Source of the DNA: Neorhizobium galegae
GTDB lineage: Bacteria > Pseudomonadota > Alphaproteobacteria > Rhizobiales > Rhizobiaceae
Length of the DNA: 64,000 nt
Reading direction: 5' to 3'
Assembly (NCBI RefSeq): GCF_021391675.1
Contig: NZ_CP090095.1
Location: 1,369,501 to 1,433,500, forward strand
Part shown: piece by piece, positions 42,095-50,889 of the stretch
Layout: the number at the start of each line of letters is the position of its first letter
Numbering within the stretch: position 1 is the first letter of the stretch
Notes under the pieces: model-generated
Told to the model about the DNA's origin: nothing
Seen by the model: only the letters and a program-made list of their open reading frames with translations
The model's database searches: none
Translations under genes and position numbers: made by a program

Positions 42095-42784
42095 TCATTT
42101 GGTATCGGTGGATGAGGCAGGGGCGGTTCCGGCTGCCGGCTTGGTGGTCGCTGCCGGCGTGGTCCAGGAGATGTAATAATAGGCCTCCCCGACCATGCCG
42201 AAATAGGAGCTGGCCCCGGTTGCCTTCTCGATATAACTGCCGTCGGCATTGCGCACGAACTTGCCGTTTTCGTCCCGCGTCAGGCGGTCCTTGAGGAACT
42301 GGGTCCAGTCGGATTTGTCGACGGAGGTAACGCCGGCCGAGGTCTGCTTGCCGTCGGTAATGTCCCAGGCGGTGATCTGGTCGCCGGCGACCGCGTCGGT
42401 CATCTTCAGCGTGCCGGCGTCGAGCGCCTTCTGCATCGCCTCGGCCATCGCCTTGCTGTCGGGGCTCGCCTTCAGCGCGTCCAGCTTCTCCTGCAGCGCC
42501 TTCATGAACGCCTTGCTGGACATGTCGCCGACCGATCCGTCGCCTGCGGTGTCCGGGGCGTTGCCGTTCATGGTCTGCTGCAGTGAGGCGATCAGCGCCG
42601 CGATCTTGTCGTCCTCGTAGTCGTCGTCACCGCCGCCGCCACTGGAAAACAAGATGTCGGCGAGCGACGAGGAGGACGAGCCCGACGCCGAGCTGCCGGG
42701 CGCCCTGTTGTTGGAGACATCATTGAATGCATTGAGGGCCGCCTGAGAGGACCAAGTCCGAATGGAATTAATGCTGGAAACCAT
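42095..42784 (-). CDS. Ser/Gly-rich cytosolic-looking protein, unknown
   Basis: 229 residues from ATG 42784, preceded by AGGAGAAG. The N-terminal 60 residues are low-complexity (SSSSSLADILFSSGGGGDDDYEDDK). The middle (about 60-125) is helical with lysine/alanine heptads, SSKAFMKALQEKLDALKASPDSKAMAEAMQKALDAG. The C-terminal half has TSVDKSDWTQFLKDRLTRDENGKFVRNADGSYIEKATG and ends in an Ala/Thr/Pro tail. No signal peptide, membrane helix or known domain was recognised. Confidence 0.65.
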   Translation of the reverse strand: MVSSINSIRTWSSQAALNAFNDVSNNRAPGSSASGSSSSSLADILFSSGGGGDDDYEDDKIAALIASLQQTMNGNAPDTAGDGSVGDMSSKAFMKALQEKLDALKASPDSKAMAEAMQKALDAGTLKMTDAVAGDQITAWDITDGKQTSAGVTSVDKSDWTQFLKDRLTRDENGKFVRNADGSYIEKATGASSYFGMVGEAYYYISWTTPAATTKPAAGTAPASSTDTK

Positions 42785-43307
42785 TTTCTTCTCCTGTCCG
42801 CGCGGCATGGATCAGAGCCGGAGATAATATGGGAGCACGCCGCCTGATCACCGCGGTATTCCTCCTAACCTGCGCGAAGCTGGCCGAACCGGAGCCGGCG
42901 CGGTCATTGGCCGGCCAGTGGCCTTTTGGGACAGTGGAATTGAGATGGCGGCGGTTTCGGATAGGCGGGATGGACGGGGAAATGAATGTGGCTAAGGGGT
43001 TGAGGGGCTGGATGCGTTTTTTCTAACCAGATGAAAATTATCCCCGGGCAAAACCCCTCCCGGCCTGCCGGCCACCCTCCCCACAAGGGGGAGGGAAACC
43101 CAGCCGCGATGTCGCGCAATCCACGCGTCAATGTCCGCCTATTCGCCGGTCTGTTGAGAGATGAGTGCTTCAATGTACAACGAGCGCTTCGTCGGAGAAC
43201 GATGAGCGTGCGACATATCTCCCTCCCCCTTGTGGGGAGGGGTGGCCGGCAGGCCGGGAGGGGATCTTTACCCACCCCCGTAAGCCAAGAAAGCGCCTCG
43301 CAGCCTC
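42785..43307. other. 523-bp repeat-bearing intergenic region
   Basis: Between the LysM gene end and the Ser/Gly-rich gene start, both minus strand. It contains two type A half-elements in opposite orientation (43051-43098 and 43219-43263). A 65-codon plus-strand frame (42829-43026) has no protein-like features. Confidence 0.6.
43051..43263. repeat. type A palindromic repeats, copy 4 (inverted pair)
   Basis: AACCCCTCCCGGCCTGCCGG begins one element (43051-43098). Its inverse with CCCTCCCCCTTGTGGGG and GGCCGGCAGGCCGGGAGGGG lies at 43219-43263. Together they form a long inverted repeat with a 120-bp loop. Confidence 0.75.
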
Positions 43308-45125
43308 TTACGACCGGCGCTGTATCATCCGCTGGCGATGGAGTTCTTCAGCGTCCGGCAGAGCCGCGTCCGGCACGCCAAAGATCTGGCCGGGCTGGAT
43401 GACGTCGGGGTTGCGGATCTGGTCTTCGTTGGCGAGGTAGATCGTCGTGTAGCGCACACCCTGGCCGTAGACGCGGCGGGAGATCTGCCAGAGCGTGTCG
43501 CCGCGGCGGATGATCACCGAGCTGCGTTCGCTCTGGGTCAGCGGCTCCTGCTGGATGGTACGGGTGCCGCTGGCATCGGTGACCGTCATCGGGGCGGCTG
43601 CGGTGACCTGGACGCCGTGCAGTTCGCGGGCGATGGTCGGGCCGACGGCGCGGGCGATCATTTCGCCGATCCGCTTCAGGCCGGCGCCGACGCTTGCGAC
43701 ATCCTTGGGAAGTGCGTCGAGCGCGGCAAATGCCGCCGCGGCGTTCTGGACGGTGGTTTCGGCAAGCACCCGGGCGGATGCGGCCGCATCGGCCGGCAGC
43801 CGGTATTCGGAGAGCGATTTCAGGGCGATCGAGGTGGCGGAGCGGGCGGCTGCCATCTGTTCCGCCGAGGGTACACGGCCGTCGGTGTAAAGCCCGCGCA
43901 GCAGGTTGAAGGCGCGTACCGTTTCGTTGCGCAGCTTGTCGAAGGCGCCGCTGTCGGCCGCCGACATGCCGTTATTGGCGGCCTGCGGCACCGCGACGGC
44001 AGCGACCTGATCGCCGGCCGGTCGGTTGAAGGGCACTTCGACCCGGACCAGAGCCTGTCCGCCGGCCCCGACAACCTCGACGCCGATCCGGTGGTCGCCG
44101 ACGGCAAGGTCGATCGCCCCTTCGATCACGAAACTGCCGTCCTGGCCCGCCTGGGCGGTACCGATCGGCCGGCCGTCGGCCTGGCCGCGCAGCAAGGTGC
44201 CGGCCTTGGTGTTGCCGGCGACGAAGATCTTGTTGCCCTCGATCTCGACAGCGGTGATGCGCAGTTCAGGCGCAGCGGAGGTCGCCGCCGGGGAGGCGGG
44301 CGCCGAGACCGGTATGCTCGGCGCGGAAGATGCGAGATTGGACGAGCCGGACGGCGGAGCCGGCAGGGCGGCAACGGAGGTATTGGCCGACGGCGTGGCC
44401 GAGGGAGCGGCAAGCGCGGGGCTGGCCGGAGCCGCATTGGTAGCGGGCGAAGCTGCTGCGGCCTGGGCTGCGGGCTGCGCGGCACTCGCGCCAGGCGGAG
44501 TTGCGGCGTCCGGGGTCGGCGTGGCGATCACGCGGCTTGCCTTGCCGGGCTTGGTGACCATGGCAAGCAGCTTGCCGTTCTTGTCGGCGGGCACCGAGAC
44601 GGTCGCCGTTTCTTCCGACAGGGTGGTCTTGCCATCCTTGCCGATCGCCTTGAGCACGAGCTGGTGGTCGCCGGGCGGCAGCGGCTTGTCGAGGATGGCG
44701 GCGAAATCTCCGCTCGGGCCGACGTCGACCTTGGCGACGATTGCGGCGCCATCGCTGACTTCGAGCTTGGAATGGGGGGCGGCGCGGCCGGCGATCACGG
44801 TCGATCCGTCCGGCTCGACGCGCAGCACATCGAAGGAGGGCGGCGTCATTGCCGCGGCCTGAGGCGTGGTCTGGCCAGCTGCGGAAGGAGTCGTCTGCGG
44901 CGCCGTGGCAGCGGCCTGGTCGGCCGGCTTTGCGGCATCGGGCGCTCTGGCCGTCGGCTGCGGTTCCGTCACCGCGTCCTTGACGGCATTGCCTGCGGCA
45001 TTGATCGCGTCGCCGATCGGCTTGGAATCCTTGTTTATCGCAGGCATCACCAAGAACACCATCAGCAGCGATGCGATAGCCAATACGATCAGAGCCAGCC
45101 AGCCGGCGCGGTTTTTCATCATCAA
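43308..45125 (-). CDS. large LysM-domain envelope protein
   Basis: 605 residues. An N-terminal membrane anchor (about 8-28) is followed by about 60 low-complexity residues, Ig-like beta repeats (about 95-190: FDVLRVEPDGSTVIAGRAAPHSKLEV and again ELRITAVEIEGNKIFVAGNTKAGT near 290-330), a long Ala/Pro linker between them, a helical region, and a C-terminal LysM domain RRGDTLWQISRRVYGQGVRYTTIYLANEDQIRNPDVIQPGQIF (about 535-580, in motifs). The LysM should bind peptidoglycan. The very long plus-strand frame opposite is a shadow caused by high G+C. Confidence 0.9.
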   Translation of the reverse strand: MMMKNRAGWLALIVLAIASLLMVFLVMPAINKDSKPIGDAINAAGNAVKDAVTEPQPTARAPDAAKPADQAAATAPQTTPSAAGQTTPQAAAMTPPSFDVLRVEPDGSTVIAGRAAPHSKLEVSDGAAIVAKVDVGPSGDFAAILDKPLPPGDHQLVLKAIGKDGKTTLSEETATVSVPADKNGKLLAMVTKPGKASRVIATPTPDAATPPGASAAQPAAQAAAASPATNAAPASPALAAPSATPSANTSVAALPAPPSGSSNLASSAPSIPVSAPASPAATSAAPELRITAVEIEGNKIFVAGNTKAGTLLRGQADGRPIGTAQAGQDGSFVIEGAIDLAVGDHRIGVEVVGAGGQALVRVEVPFNRPAGDQVAAVAVPQAANNGMSAADSGAFDKLRNETVRAFNLLRGLYTDGRVPSAEQMAAARSATSIALKSLSEYRLPADAAASARVLAETTVQNAAAAFAALDALPKDVASVGAGLKRIGEMIARAVGPTIARELHGVQVTAAAPMTVTDASGTRTIQQEPLTQSERSSVIIRRGDTLWQISRRVYGQGVRYTTIYLANEDQIRNPDVIQPGQIFGVPDAALPDAEELHRQRMIQRRS

Positions 45126-45291
45126 TGCCTCTCCCGACAGCTATTGCCATCGCATATCCGGATTAACCTTTTCCTCCCGCATTCACAAGCTTTTCACACG
45201 ATAAACCCTTGCTCTTCCGGGCATTTCCCGTCAATTTTGACGACCGGGGCTCGGTTTGGCCCTCCACTTGAAATGCGTTGCGGAGAAAACT

Positions 45292-45897
45292 GTGCCGATT
45301 CGATCCATCTGCGTTTACTGCGGCTCGCAGCCGGGACGCGATCCCGCCTATATCGAGGCCGGCCGTGCGCTCGGAAAATCCATCGCCGCCCATGGGCTTC
45401 GGCTTGTCTATGGCGGAGGCACCAAGGGCATCATGGGTGCGGTCGCGGCCGGCGTTCTGTCGAACGGCGGTCAGGTCACCGGCATCATTCCCGAATTCCT
45501 GGTCGACATGGAGGCCACGCGCCATTCGCTCGGCCAGCTCGACGAGCTGATTGTGACCGAGGACATGCATGCGCGCAAGCACAAGATGTTCGAGCGCGCT
45601 GACGCTTTCGTGACCCTGCCGGGTGGTATCGGCACGCTGGAGGAGATCGTCGAGATCATGACCTGGGCGCAGCTCGGACGGCATGAGAAGCCGATGGTCT
45701 TTGCCAATATCGGCGGTTTCTGGGATCCGATGCTCGACCTCATCACCCACATGCGCGAACAGGGTTTTATCCACCGTGCTCATCTGGTCCAGCCGCTGGT
45801 CATCGCCGATGTCGAGGACATCGTTCCGGCGATCCTGGAACAGGGCGAGGAACGCCCGCCGTCGAGCGGCGAGGGCGCGGTGATCTCGAGGCTGTGA
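45292..45897 (+). CDS. LOG family nucleotide 5'-monophosphate phosphoribohydrolase
   Basis: 201 residues from GTG 45292, with GGAG seven bases upstream; an ATG 36 bases earlier gives an unsupported leader. PGGIGTLEE (110-118) and the ARKHKMFERADAF stretch are the TIGR00730/LOG signature. LOG enzymes release adenine-type bases (active cytokinins in plants) from nucleotide monophosphates. In a plant-associated rhizobial genome it could affect cytokinin levels, but many bacteria have it as a housekeeping gene. Confidence 0.92.
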   Translation: MPIRSICVYCGSQPGRDPAYIEAGRALGKSIAAHGLRLVYGGGTKGIMGAVAAGVLSNGGQVTGIIPEFLVDMEATRHSLGQLDELIVTEDMHARKHKMFERADAFVTLPGGIGTLEEIVEIMTWAQLGRHEKPMVFANIGGFWDPMLDLITHMREQGFIHRAHLVQPLVIADVEDIVPAILEQGEERPPSSGEGAVISRL

Positions 45898-45914
45898 GCG
45901 CCGGCGCTTGAGCC

Positions 45915-46244
45915 CTAGTCGACGATGAAGAGTTTTGCGCCGACGGATGTCGAGGAGCGATGGGGCTCGGCATCGTCGGCCACCTGATAACTCATGCCGG
46001 GCGTAAGTACGAAGACCCGGCTGTCGGCGAGTTCGGTCCTCAGTTCGCCTTCAAGGCAGAGCAGGATATGGCCTTTGACGCACCAGTGGTCGGCGAGATA
46101 GCCCGGGGTATATTCGACCATCCGCACCCTGATCCCGCCGAAATGGCAGGTCTGCCAGGTCGCCAGCCCCGTGTCGCCCTTGTGCTCCGTCTTGGGAATG
46201 GCGCTCCAGTCGGTGGTGCCGAACGGTATATCGCTGATTTTCAT
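45915..46244 (-). CDS. DHCW-motif cupin protein
   Basis: 109 residues. A single-domain cupin: VEYTPGYLADHWCVKGHILLCLEGELRTELADSRVFVLTPGMSYQVADDAEPHRSST (in motifs) has the His residues of cupin motifs 1 and 2 and the D-H-x-C/W cluster of this subfamily. A small metal-binding beta-barrel protein of unknown reaction. It is 20 bp from rarD on the same strand. Confidence 0.85.
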   Translation of the reverse strand: MKISDIPFGTTDWSAIPKTEHKGDTGLATWQTCHFGGIRVRMVEYTPGYLADHWCVKGHILLCLEGELRTELADSRVFVLTPGMSYQVADDAEPHRSSTSVGAKLFIVD

Positions 46245-46264
46245 GGGAATGCTCCGGGAAAGGC

Positions 46265-47176
46265 CTATCGGCCGCGCGCTTGCTTGAGAAGCGACCAGGT
46301 ATAGATTGCCAGCGCCGTCCAGATCAGAACAAAGGCTCCGAGCTTCACGGGGCTGAGCGGCTCGTGGAAGGCGAAGACCGCGATCAGGAAGATCATCGTC
46401 GGCGCGATATATTGCATGATGCCGATGGTCGAGAGCTTCAGGAGTTTTGCGCCGTTGGCATAGATCATTAGCGGTGCGGCGGTGACGATGCCGGCTACCA
46501 TCAGGATGAACGTGTCCCAGCCTGTCGAATTGAGGAGATGGCCCTGACCGGTCGATTCCAGCCAGATCACATAGGGCAGGCAGGGAATGCTGATCAGAAG
46601 CACTTCCAGGAAGAAGCCCTGGTTCGGGCCGATCGGCAGGGTTTTCCGGAACAGCGCATAGAACCCCCAGGTGACGGTGAGCGCCAGCGAAACCCAGGGC
46701 AATCCGCCCGCATCATAGGTGAGGATCGCCACCGCCACCACCACAAGGCCGATCGCGGCGAGCTGAACAGGCGCCAGCCTTTCTTTGAGCAGGACCGCCG
46801 CCAGGAAAATGCTGAACAGTGGATTGATGAAATACCCGAGCGCCGCATCGAGCGCCCGCCCGGCGGCGACCGCCCACACATAGATGCCCCAGTTCGCCAT
46901 GATGATCAGGGCGGTCAGGCACGCCATCGCCAGCATGCGCGGGTTCTGCATCGCCACCTTGAGATCGCTTGTGCGACGCAGGATCAGAAGAACGATCCCG
47001 GCGACCGGCACCGACCAGATCGCCCGGTGTGCCAGCACTTCCAGCGAAGGAATATGGGCAACCGCCTTGAGATAGAACGGCAGGAACCCCCAGAGGAAAT
47101 AGGCAGTCAGCCCAAAGGCGAAACCGCGCGGGGTATCCTCGTTCTTCATTGGCGCCGGGGCGGTGTCGGTGGTCAT
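46265..47176 (-). CDS. rarD: RarD-type EamA permease
   Basis: 303 residues with ten membrane segments. GFAFGLTAYFLWGFLPFYLKAVAHIPSLEVLAHRAIWSVP (in motifs) is the RarD N-terminal signature, and MQYIAPTMIFLIAVFAFHEPLSPVKLGAF the C-terminal one. RarD proteins are predicted exporters; an E. coli homologue was named for chloramphenicol sensitivity. Substrate uncertain. Confidence 0.9.
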   Translation of the reverse strand: MTTDTAPAPMKNEDTPRGFAFGLTAYFLWGFLPFYLKAVAHIPSLEVLAHRAIWSVPVAGIVLLILRRTSDLKVAMQNPRMLAMACLTALIIMANWGIYVWAVAAGRALDAALGYFINPLFSIFLAAVLLKERLAPVQLAAIGLVVVAVAILTYDAGGLPWVSLALTVTWGFYALFRKTLPIGPNQGFFLEVLLISIPCLPYVIWLESTGQGHLLNSTGWDTFILMVAGIVTAAPLMIYANGAKLLKLSTIGIMQYIAPTMIFLIAVFAFHEPLSPVKLGAFVLIWTALAIYTWSLLKQARGR

Positions 47177-47328
47177 GCGGGGTGTTTCCGGTATGTTGTT
47201 CTGGTTATCCCCCGTTTAAACGAATAGGTTGAGCCGGACCAATTCATTTCATTGAAGAACCTATCGTTTGTCGCGATTCTGTCGGCTTGGCTTGCGATAG
47301 TGAGCCCTTGTCAGAACGGAGGAATTGG

Positions 47329-48201
47329 ATGGATTTCGAAAACCAGCCGTTGCACCGGCAGATCTACGCCCGCCAGATCCTGGCCAAGGCCGGCGTGAGT
47401 GCGGACGCGCGCCTTTTCGCTGCGTTCGCCAAGGTGCCGCGCGAACAATTCGTCGGCCCGCCGCCCTGGGTCTATAACGACTTTCGCAACTACCGCGAGC
47501 TCGCTTCCACCGATCCGCTGGTGCTTTACCAGGATCTGCTGGTCGGGCTGGATACGGGCCGGGGCGTCAACAACGGCATGCCGTCGCTGCATGCCGGGGC
47601 CCTTCACGCGCTCGGCATCCGCGACGGCGAGACGGTTGCGCATCTCGGTGCCGGGACCGGATATTACACGGCGATCATCGCCGAGCTGGTGGGGCCGTCC
47701 GGCCGGGTGATCGCCGTCGAATACGACGAGGCTCTCGCGGACAAGGCGCGGCAGAACCTGGCGGGCTACACGAATGTCGAACTCGTCCGTGGCGATGCGA
47801 CAGAATGGCCGAAGGAGGACGCGGACGTGATCTACGCCAATTTCGCGCTGGACCACCCGCCGGCCGCCTGGATCGACAATCTGGCGGTCTCGGGGCGCAC
47901 GCTCTTCCCGCTCGGCTTCCCGGCGACCGACCACGGCCGGTCGAGCGGTTTTACCCGTTCTGCGGGCTTCCTGATGATCGACCGGCGAGCGTCGGGTTTT
48001 GGCGCCAGGTTCCTGCAGCCGGTCTCCTTCGTCTGGGCGGAAGGCCAGCAGCCACCTCCGGCAGGTCGTCACGAGGGGCTGGCGGAAGCCTTCCGCTCCC
48101 GCCGCGGCTATCAGGTCCGCAGCCTGCGCTGGCATCGGCCGCCGCAGGGCGACGAATGGTACGGCGAGGAGTCCTGGGGGCTTTCGTTCGAGGAGGTGTG
48201 A
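47329..48201 (+). CDS. PCMT-like protein methyltransferase
   Basis: 290 residues from ATG 47329 (ACGGAGGAATT). The S-adenosylmethionine fold shows VAHLGAGTGYYTAIIAELVGPSGRVIAVEYDEALADKARQNL (in motifs) with a G-x-G-x-G and an acidic ribose ligand. MDFENQPLHRQIYARQILAKAGV, KVPREQFVG and NNGMPSLHA match protein-L-isoaspartate O-methyltransferases. It may repair isoaspartyl residues or methylate another target. Confidence 0.85.
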   Translation: MDFENQPLHRQIYARQILAKAGVSADARLFAAFAKVPREQFVGPPPWVYNDFRNYRELASTDPLVLYQDLLVGLDTGRGVNNGMPSLHAGALHALGIRDGETVAHLGAGTGYYTAIIAELVGPSGRVIAVEYDEALADKARQNLAGYTNVELVRGDATEWPKEDADVIYANFALDHPPAAWIDNLAVSGRTLFPLGFPATDHGRSSGFTRSAGFLMIDRRASGFGARFLQPVSFVWAEGQQPPPAGRHEGLAEAFRSRRGYQVRSLRWHRPPQGDEWYGEESWGLSFEEV

Positions 48202-48259
48202 GGGGGCGCCCACTTTTCCAATAAGGTGGTCAATCGTGGGGAGAGACAGCGCCTCTGGC

Positions 48260-48392
48260 CGATCTCCCCCCTTGAGGGGGAGATGCCCGGCAGGGCAGAG
48301 GGGGTGCTGCAGCATACTCTTGTGCCATTGAGTTTGTGGCGCCACCCCCCTCTGTCACCTCCGGTGACATCTCCCCCGCAAGGGGGGAGATC
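48260..48392. repeat. type B palindromic repeats, pair 1
   Basis: GATCTCCCCCCTTGAGGGGG with AGATGCCCGGCAGGGCAGAG (48260-48304), then an inverted relative (48344-48392) in which the core is replaced by GTCACCTCCGGTGAC. Here the order of the two units is opposite to the other type B pairs. Confidence 0.75.
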
Positions 48393-48487
48393 AGAGGGAG
48401 CACGCCGCGCCGTTTCCGTCCCGCCGATTGTTTCGAATCCAAATCTCTGATCAATCACGCGAACGAATGTCGGCGGAGGCGAAGGTC

Positions 48488-49177
48488 ATGGCGGAGCAGC
48501 ATCCCATCGAGGTTTCCGAACAACAGATCGGACGCGCGGAGGTGCTTGGCTTTACGGCCGCCGGAAACACGGTTGTCCTGAACGGCTGCACGCTGGAGGA
48601 AGTGGACCTGTCGGGGCTCGATCTGCAGCGCTGGGAATTCAGAAACTGCAGGATGACGACCGTCAATCTGCGGGCCGCCGACCTGGAAGGGGCGAAGTTC
48701 GAGGGGTGCCGCGGCCCGTTCGCCAATTTTACGGGGGCCAATCTCGCGGAGGTGGAGTTCCGGAATTGCGACTTCAACAACGCCGCTTTTTTGGAAGCCA
48801 AAATGAACGACACCCGGTTCGTCGGCTGCAAGCTGACCGGTGCCAACCTGACGCGGATCGCCTCGCTCGGCCTGTCGTTCAAGGAGACCATCCTGGCGCA
48901 GGCAAGACTTCCCGCACTGTCGTTCCGGAAATCCCGGATCGAGCGGGTCGATTTCGGCATGGCCGATCTGTCGAAATGCGATTTTCGCGACGTCGTGTTC
49001 GACGGCTGCAGCCTGCGTGATACAGGACTCGTCGATGCCAGGTTCGAAGGGGCCGATCTGCGCGGCGCGGACCTCGGCGGACTGAAGCTGATCGACGCCA
49101 GGAAGTTCAAGGGAGCGACGATCTCGCGGCAGCAGGCCGGAGATATCCTGGCGGAACTGGGACTGAAGGTTCAATAG
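48488..49177 (+). CDS. pentapeptide-repeat protein (Qnr/MfpA-like fold)
   Basis: 229 residues from ATG 48488, with GGAGG eight bases upstream; ATG 48467 and TTG 48428 are in-frame alternatives with weaker sites. From about residue 28 to 215 it is a run of A/C(D/N)L/FXX units: CTLEEVDLSGLDLQRWEFRNCRMTTVNLRAADLEGAKFEGCRG (in motifs) and later GADLRGADLGG. Such right-handed beta helices can mimic DNA and protect gyrase (Qnr, MfpA). A gyrase role here is inference; many pentapeptide proteins do other things. Confidence 0.85.
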   Translation: MAEQHPIEVSEQQIGRAEVLGFTAAGNTVVLNGCTLEEVDLSGLDLQRWEFRNCRMTTVNLRAADLEGAKFEGCRGPFANFTGANLAEVEFRNCDFNNAAFLEAKMNDTRFVGCKLTGANLTRIASLGLSFKETILAQARLPALSFRKSRIERVDFGMADLSKCDFRDVVFDGCSLRDTGLVDARFEGADLRGADLGGLKLIDARKFKGATISRQQAGDILAELGLKVQ

Positions 49178-49233
49178 CCGGCTGCGGCATCCTCAGTCTC
49201 CGGTTCTTCCAGTCGTCTTACAGGCGAACAGGA

Positions 49234-49392
49234 TTAGACGGCCACGCGCCGTGCTTCCTTGTCGGCCGACTTCCGGTCTGCGCCGTGCTTTTCGATGATA
49301 GCCTTCGCATCCTCAACCGAAATGCGATGCTTCTTGGCGAAGGGGATAGGCTGGTAGGGCTGGTCCGGGGTGTTTGCTTTTTTATCAGACAT
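49234..49392 (-). CDS. 52-residue small rhizobial protein
   Basis: From ATG 49392 with a CGGAGAC site. The sequence starts polar (MSDKKANTPDQPYQPIPFAKK), then HRISVEDAKAIIEKHGADRKSADKEARRV, a helix of alternating charges. It resembles small DUF-type proteins of rhizobia; function unknown. The longer frame upstream overlaps rsgA and is not used. Confidence 0.7.
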   Translation of the reverse strand: MSDKKANTPDQPYQPIPFAKKHRISVEDAKAIIEKHGADRKSADKEARRVAV

Positions 49393-49619
49393 GAACGTCT
49401 CCGATCTCGATGCTCCGGCAGAATGCCGAAGCCTCTTTGGATTAATGAAATAGTGAGGGGGTTGGTTGCCAGGCGCTGCTGCGTCATTACCGCGAGCGGC
49501 TGCCTCAATGTGCCGTCTATATGGTACAAAAACCCCTGAAATACAATGGCCCGGATCGGGCCACAGGATTCGGGGCCACCTGCAGACTCCTGCAGGGACG
49601 GTATTCGCGCGCGAAACCT

Positions 49620-50762
49620 TCAGTATTTCTTCTTGCGGACGATCTTGTTGCCCCGTGGACCGCTTAGCACCGGTGTCCTGTCGCGGTTTTCCGCAAGCAG
49701 GCTGCGCCAGCGTTCCAGGCGATCGGCGGAAAGTTCGCCTTTGGCAACGGCCGCCTGCACGGCGCAGCCCGGTTCGTGCGCGTGGGTGCAATCGCGAAAC
49801 CGGCAATTCGGCGCCAGATCGGTGATTTCGGCAAATAGCGTATCGATGCCGTCGGTGACATCGCTGACATAGAGCGTCCGAATACCCGGCGTATCGATCA
49901 CCCAGCCGCCGCCGGCAATCGCATGCAGCGACCGTGCCGTGGTGGTGTGACGGCCCTTTGCATCATGTTCGCGGATGGTTCCGGTCTTCTGCATCGTGTC
50001 GGATTGAGGTCCGGCCAGGGTATTCACCAGCGTCGATTTCCCGACGCCGGAGGAACCGACAAGGGCTACGGTCTGCCCGACGCCGCACCATGGCTCCAGG
50101 AGAGAAACCGCGTCTTCTGACCGCGCGTTCAGGACAACCACCGGCAGGTCGCGCTGCAGCGCCCTGGCCTGCTCTTCGAACGGGCCGGCGTCCTCGACGG
50201 TGTCGGCCTTGGTCAGCACGATCACCGGATTGGTGCCGGCCTGGTTCGCCATGATCAGGTAGCGCTCCAGCCGTCCGGGGTTGAAATCGGCATTGCAGGA
50301 GGTGACGATGAACAGGGTATCGACATTGGCCGCGGCAAGCTGCTGGCCGTGCCCGCCTTCCGCGCGCCGTTGAAACACGGTTTTCCGGTCGAGACGGCGC
50401 ACGAGCATACCCGTCAGCGGGTCGGCAAGAACCCAGTCGCCGACCGCAAAATCCGCGGTATTGCTATTGGGCGGAAGTTCGATCCCAACCGGTCCGCTGA
50501 TGTCGATCGCATCGATGCGCGCCCGATGAACCGAGGCAATACGCCGGACCAGGAGTTCCGTTTCGTTCGGCTCGACCTGAGCCGCAAAGAAATCGGACCA
50601 GCCAAGCAGTTCAAGCGATGAGGGCAGGGCGGGGCCGGTCAAGGTTCGGTACGAAAATTCGGGGACGCCGTCATGGGCAGGCTTTCCGCAGGTTGCGATC
50701 ACGCTCTTCCAAGGAGGAGCCGCAGATCGGGGTGCAAAGGTGTCGGTTCTTGGCTCGACCAA
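49620..50762 (-). CDS. rsgA: ribosome small subunit-dependent GTPase RsgA
   Basis: Open frame of 380 residues. An OB-like domain (about 85-135), then the circularly permuted GTPase with VLTKAD (G4), VGSSGVGKSTLVN (G1), DTPGIR (G3), and a C-terminal zinc site C-x4-C-x-H-x5-C in CRFRDCTHAHEPGCAV. RsgA matures the 30S subunit. No ATG lies before LELLGWSDFF; the listed start is TTG 50762, but GTG 50702 or TTG 50642 are possible, so the first 20-40 residues are uncertain. Confidence 0.88.
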   Translation of the reverse strand: MVEPRTDTFAPRSAAPPWKSVIATCGKPAHDGVPEFSYRTLTGPALPSSLELLGWSDFFAAQVEPNETELLVRRIASVHRARIDAIDISGPVGIELPPNSNTADFAVGDWVLADPLTGMLVRRLDRKTVFQRRAEGGHGQQLAAANVDTLFIVTSCNADFNPGRLERYLIMANQAGTNPVIVLTKADTVEDAGPFEEQARALQRDLPVVVLNARSEDAVSLLEPWCGVGQTVALVGSSGVGKSTLVNTLAGPQSDTMQKTGTIREHDAKGRHTTTARSLHAIAGGGWVIDTPGIRTLYVSDVTDGIDTLFAEITDLAPNCRFRDCTHAHEPGCAVQAAVAKGELSADRLERWRSLLAENRDRTPVLSGPRGNKIVRKKKY

Positions 50763-50889
50763 AACCTCTGTCTATTCGTGCTATACCGGAGCATTAGACC
50801 AGCATGCCGCCGAAGTCGAGGAAACGATCGACCCGCGTCCATATATGATGGTCGAGCCGGGCCGATCGAGCTGCAGCGTTTTACAAGCC

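Noticed and set aside
42829..43026. 65-codon plus-strand frame
   Set aside because: Overlaps a repeat-bearing gap, lacks a ribosome site, and has no protein-like pattern apart from a few hydrophobic residues.
43338..45602. 754-codon plus-strand open frame opposite the LysM gene
   Set aside because: It is antisense to a protein with signal anchor, repeats and a LysM domain. Its own product is Arg/Gly-rich without domains. Such shadows are expected in high-G+C genes.
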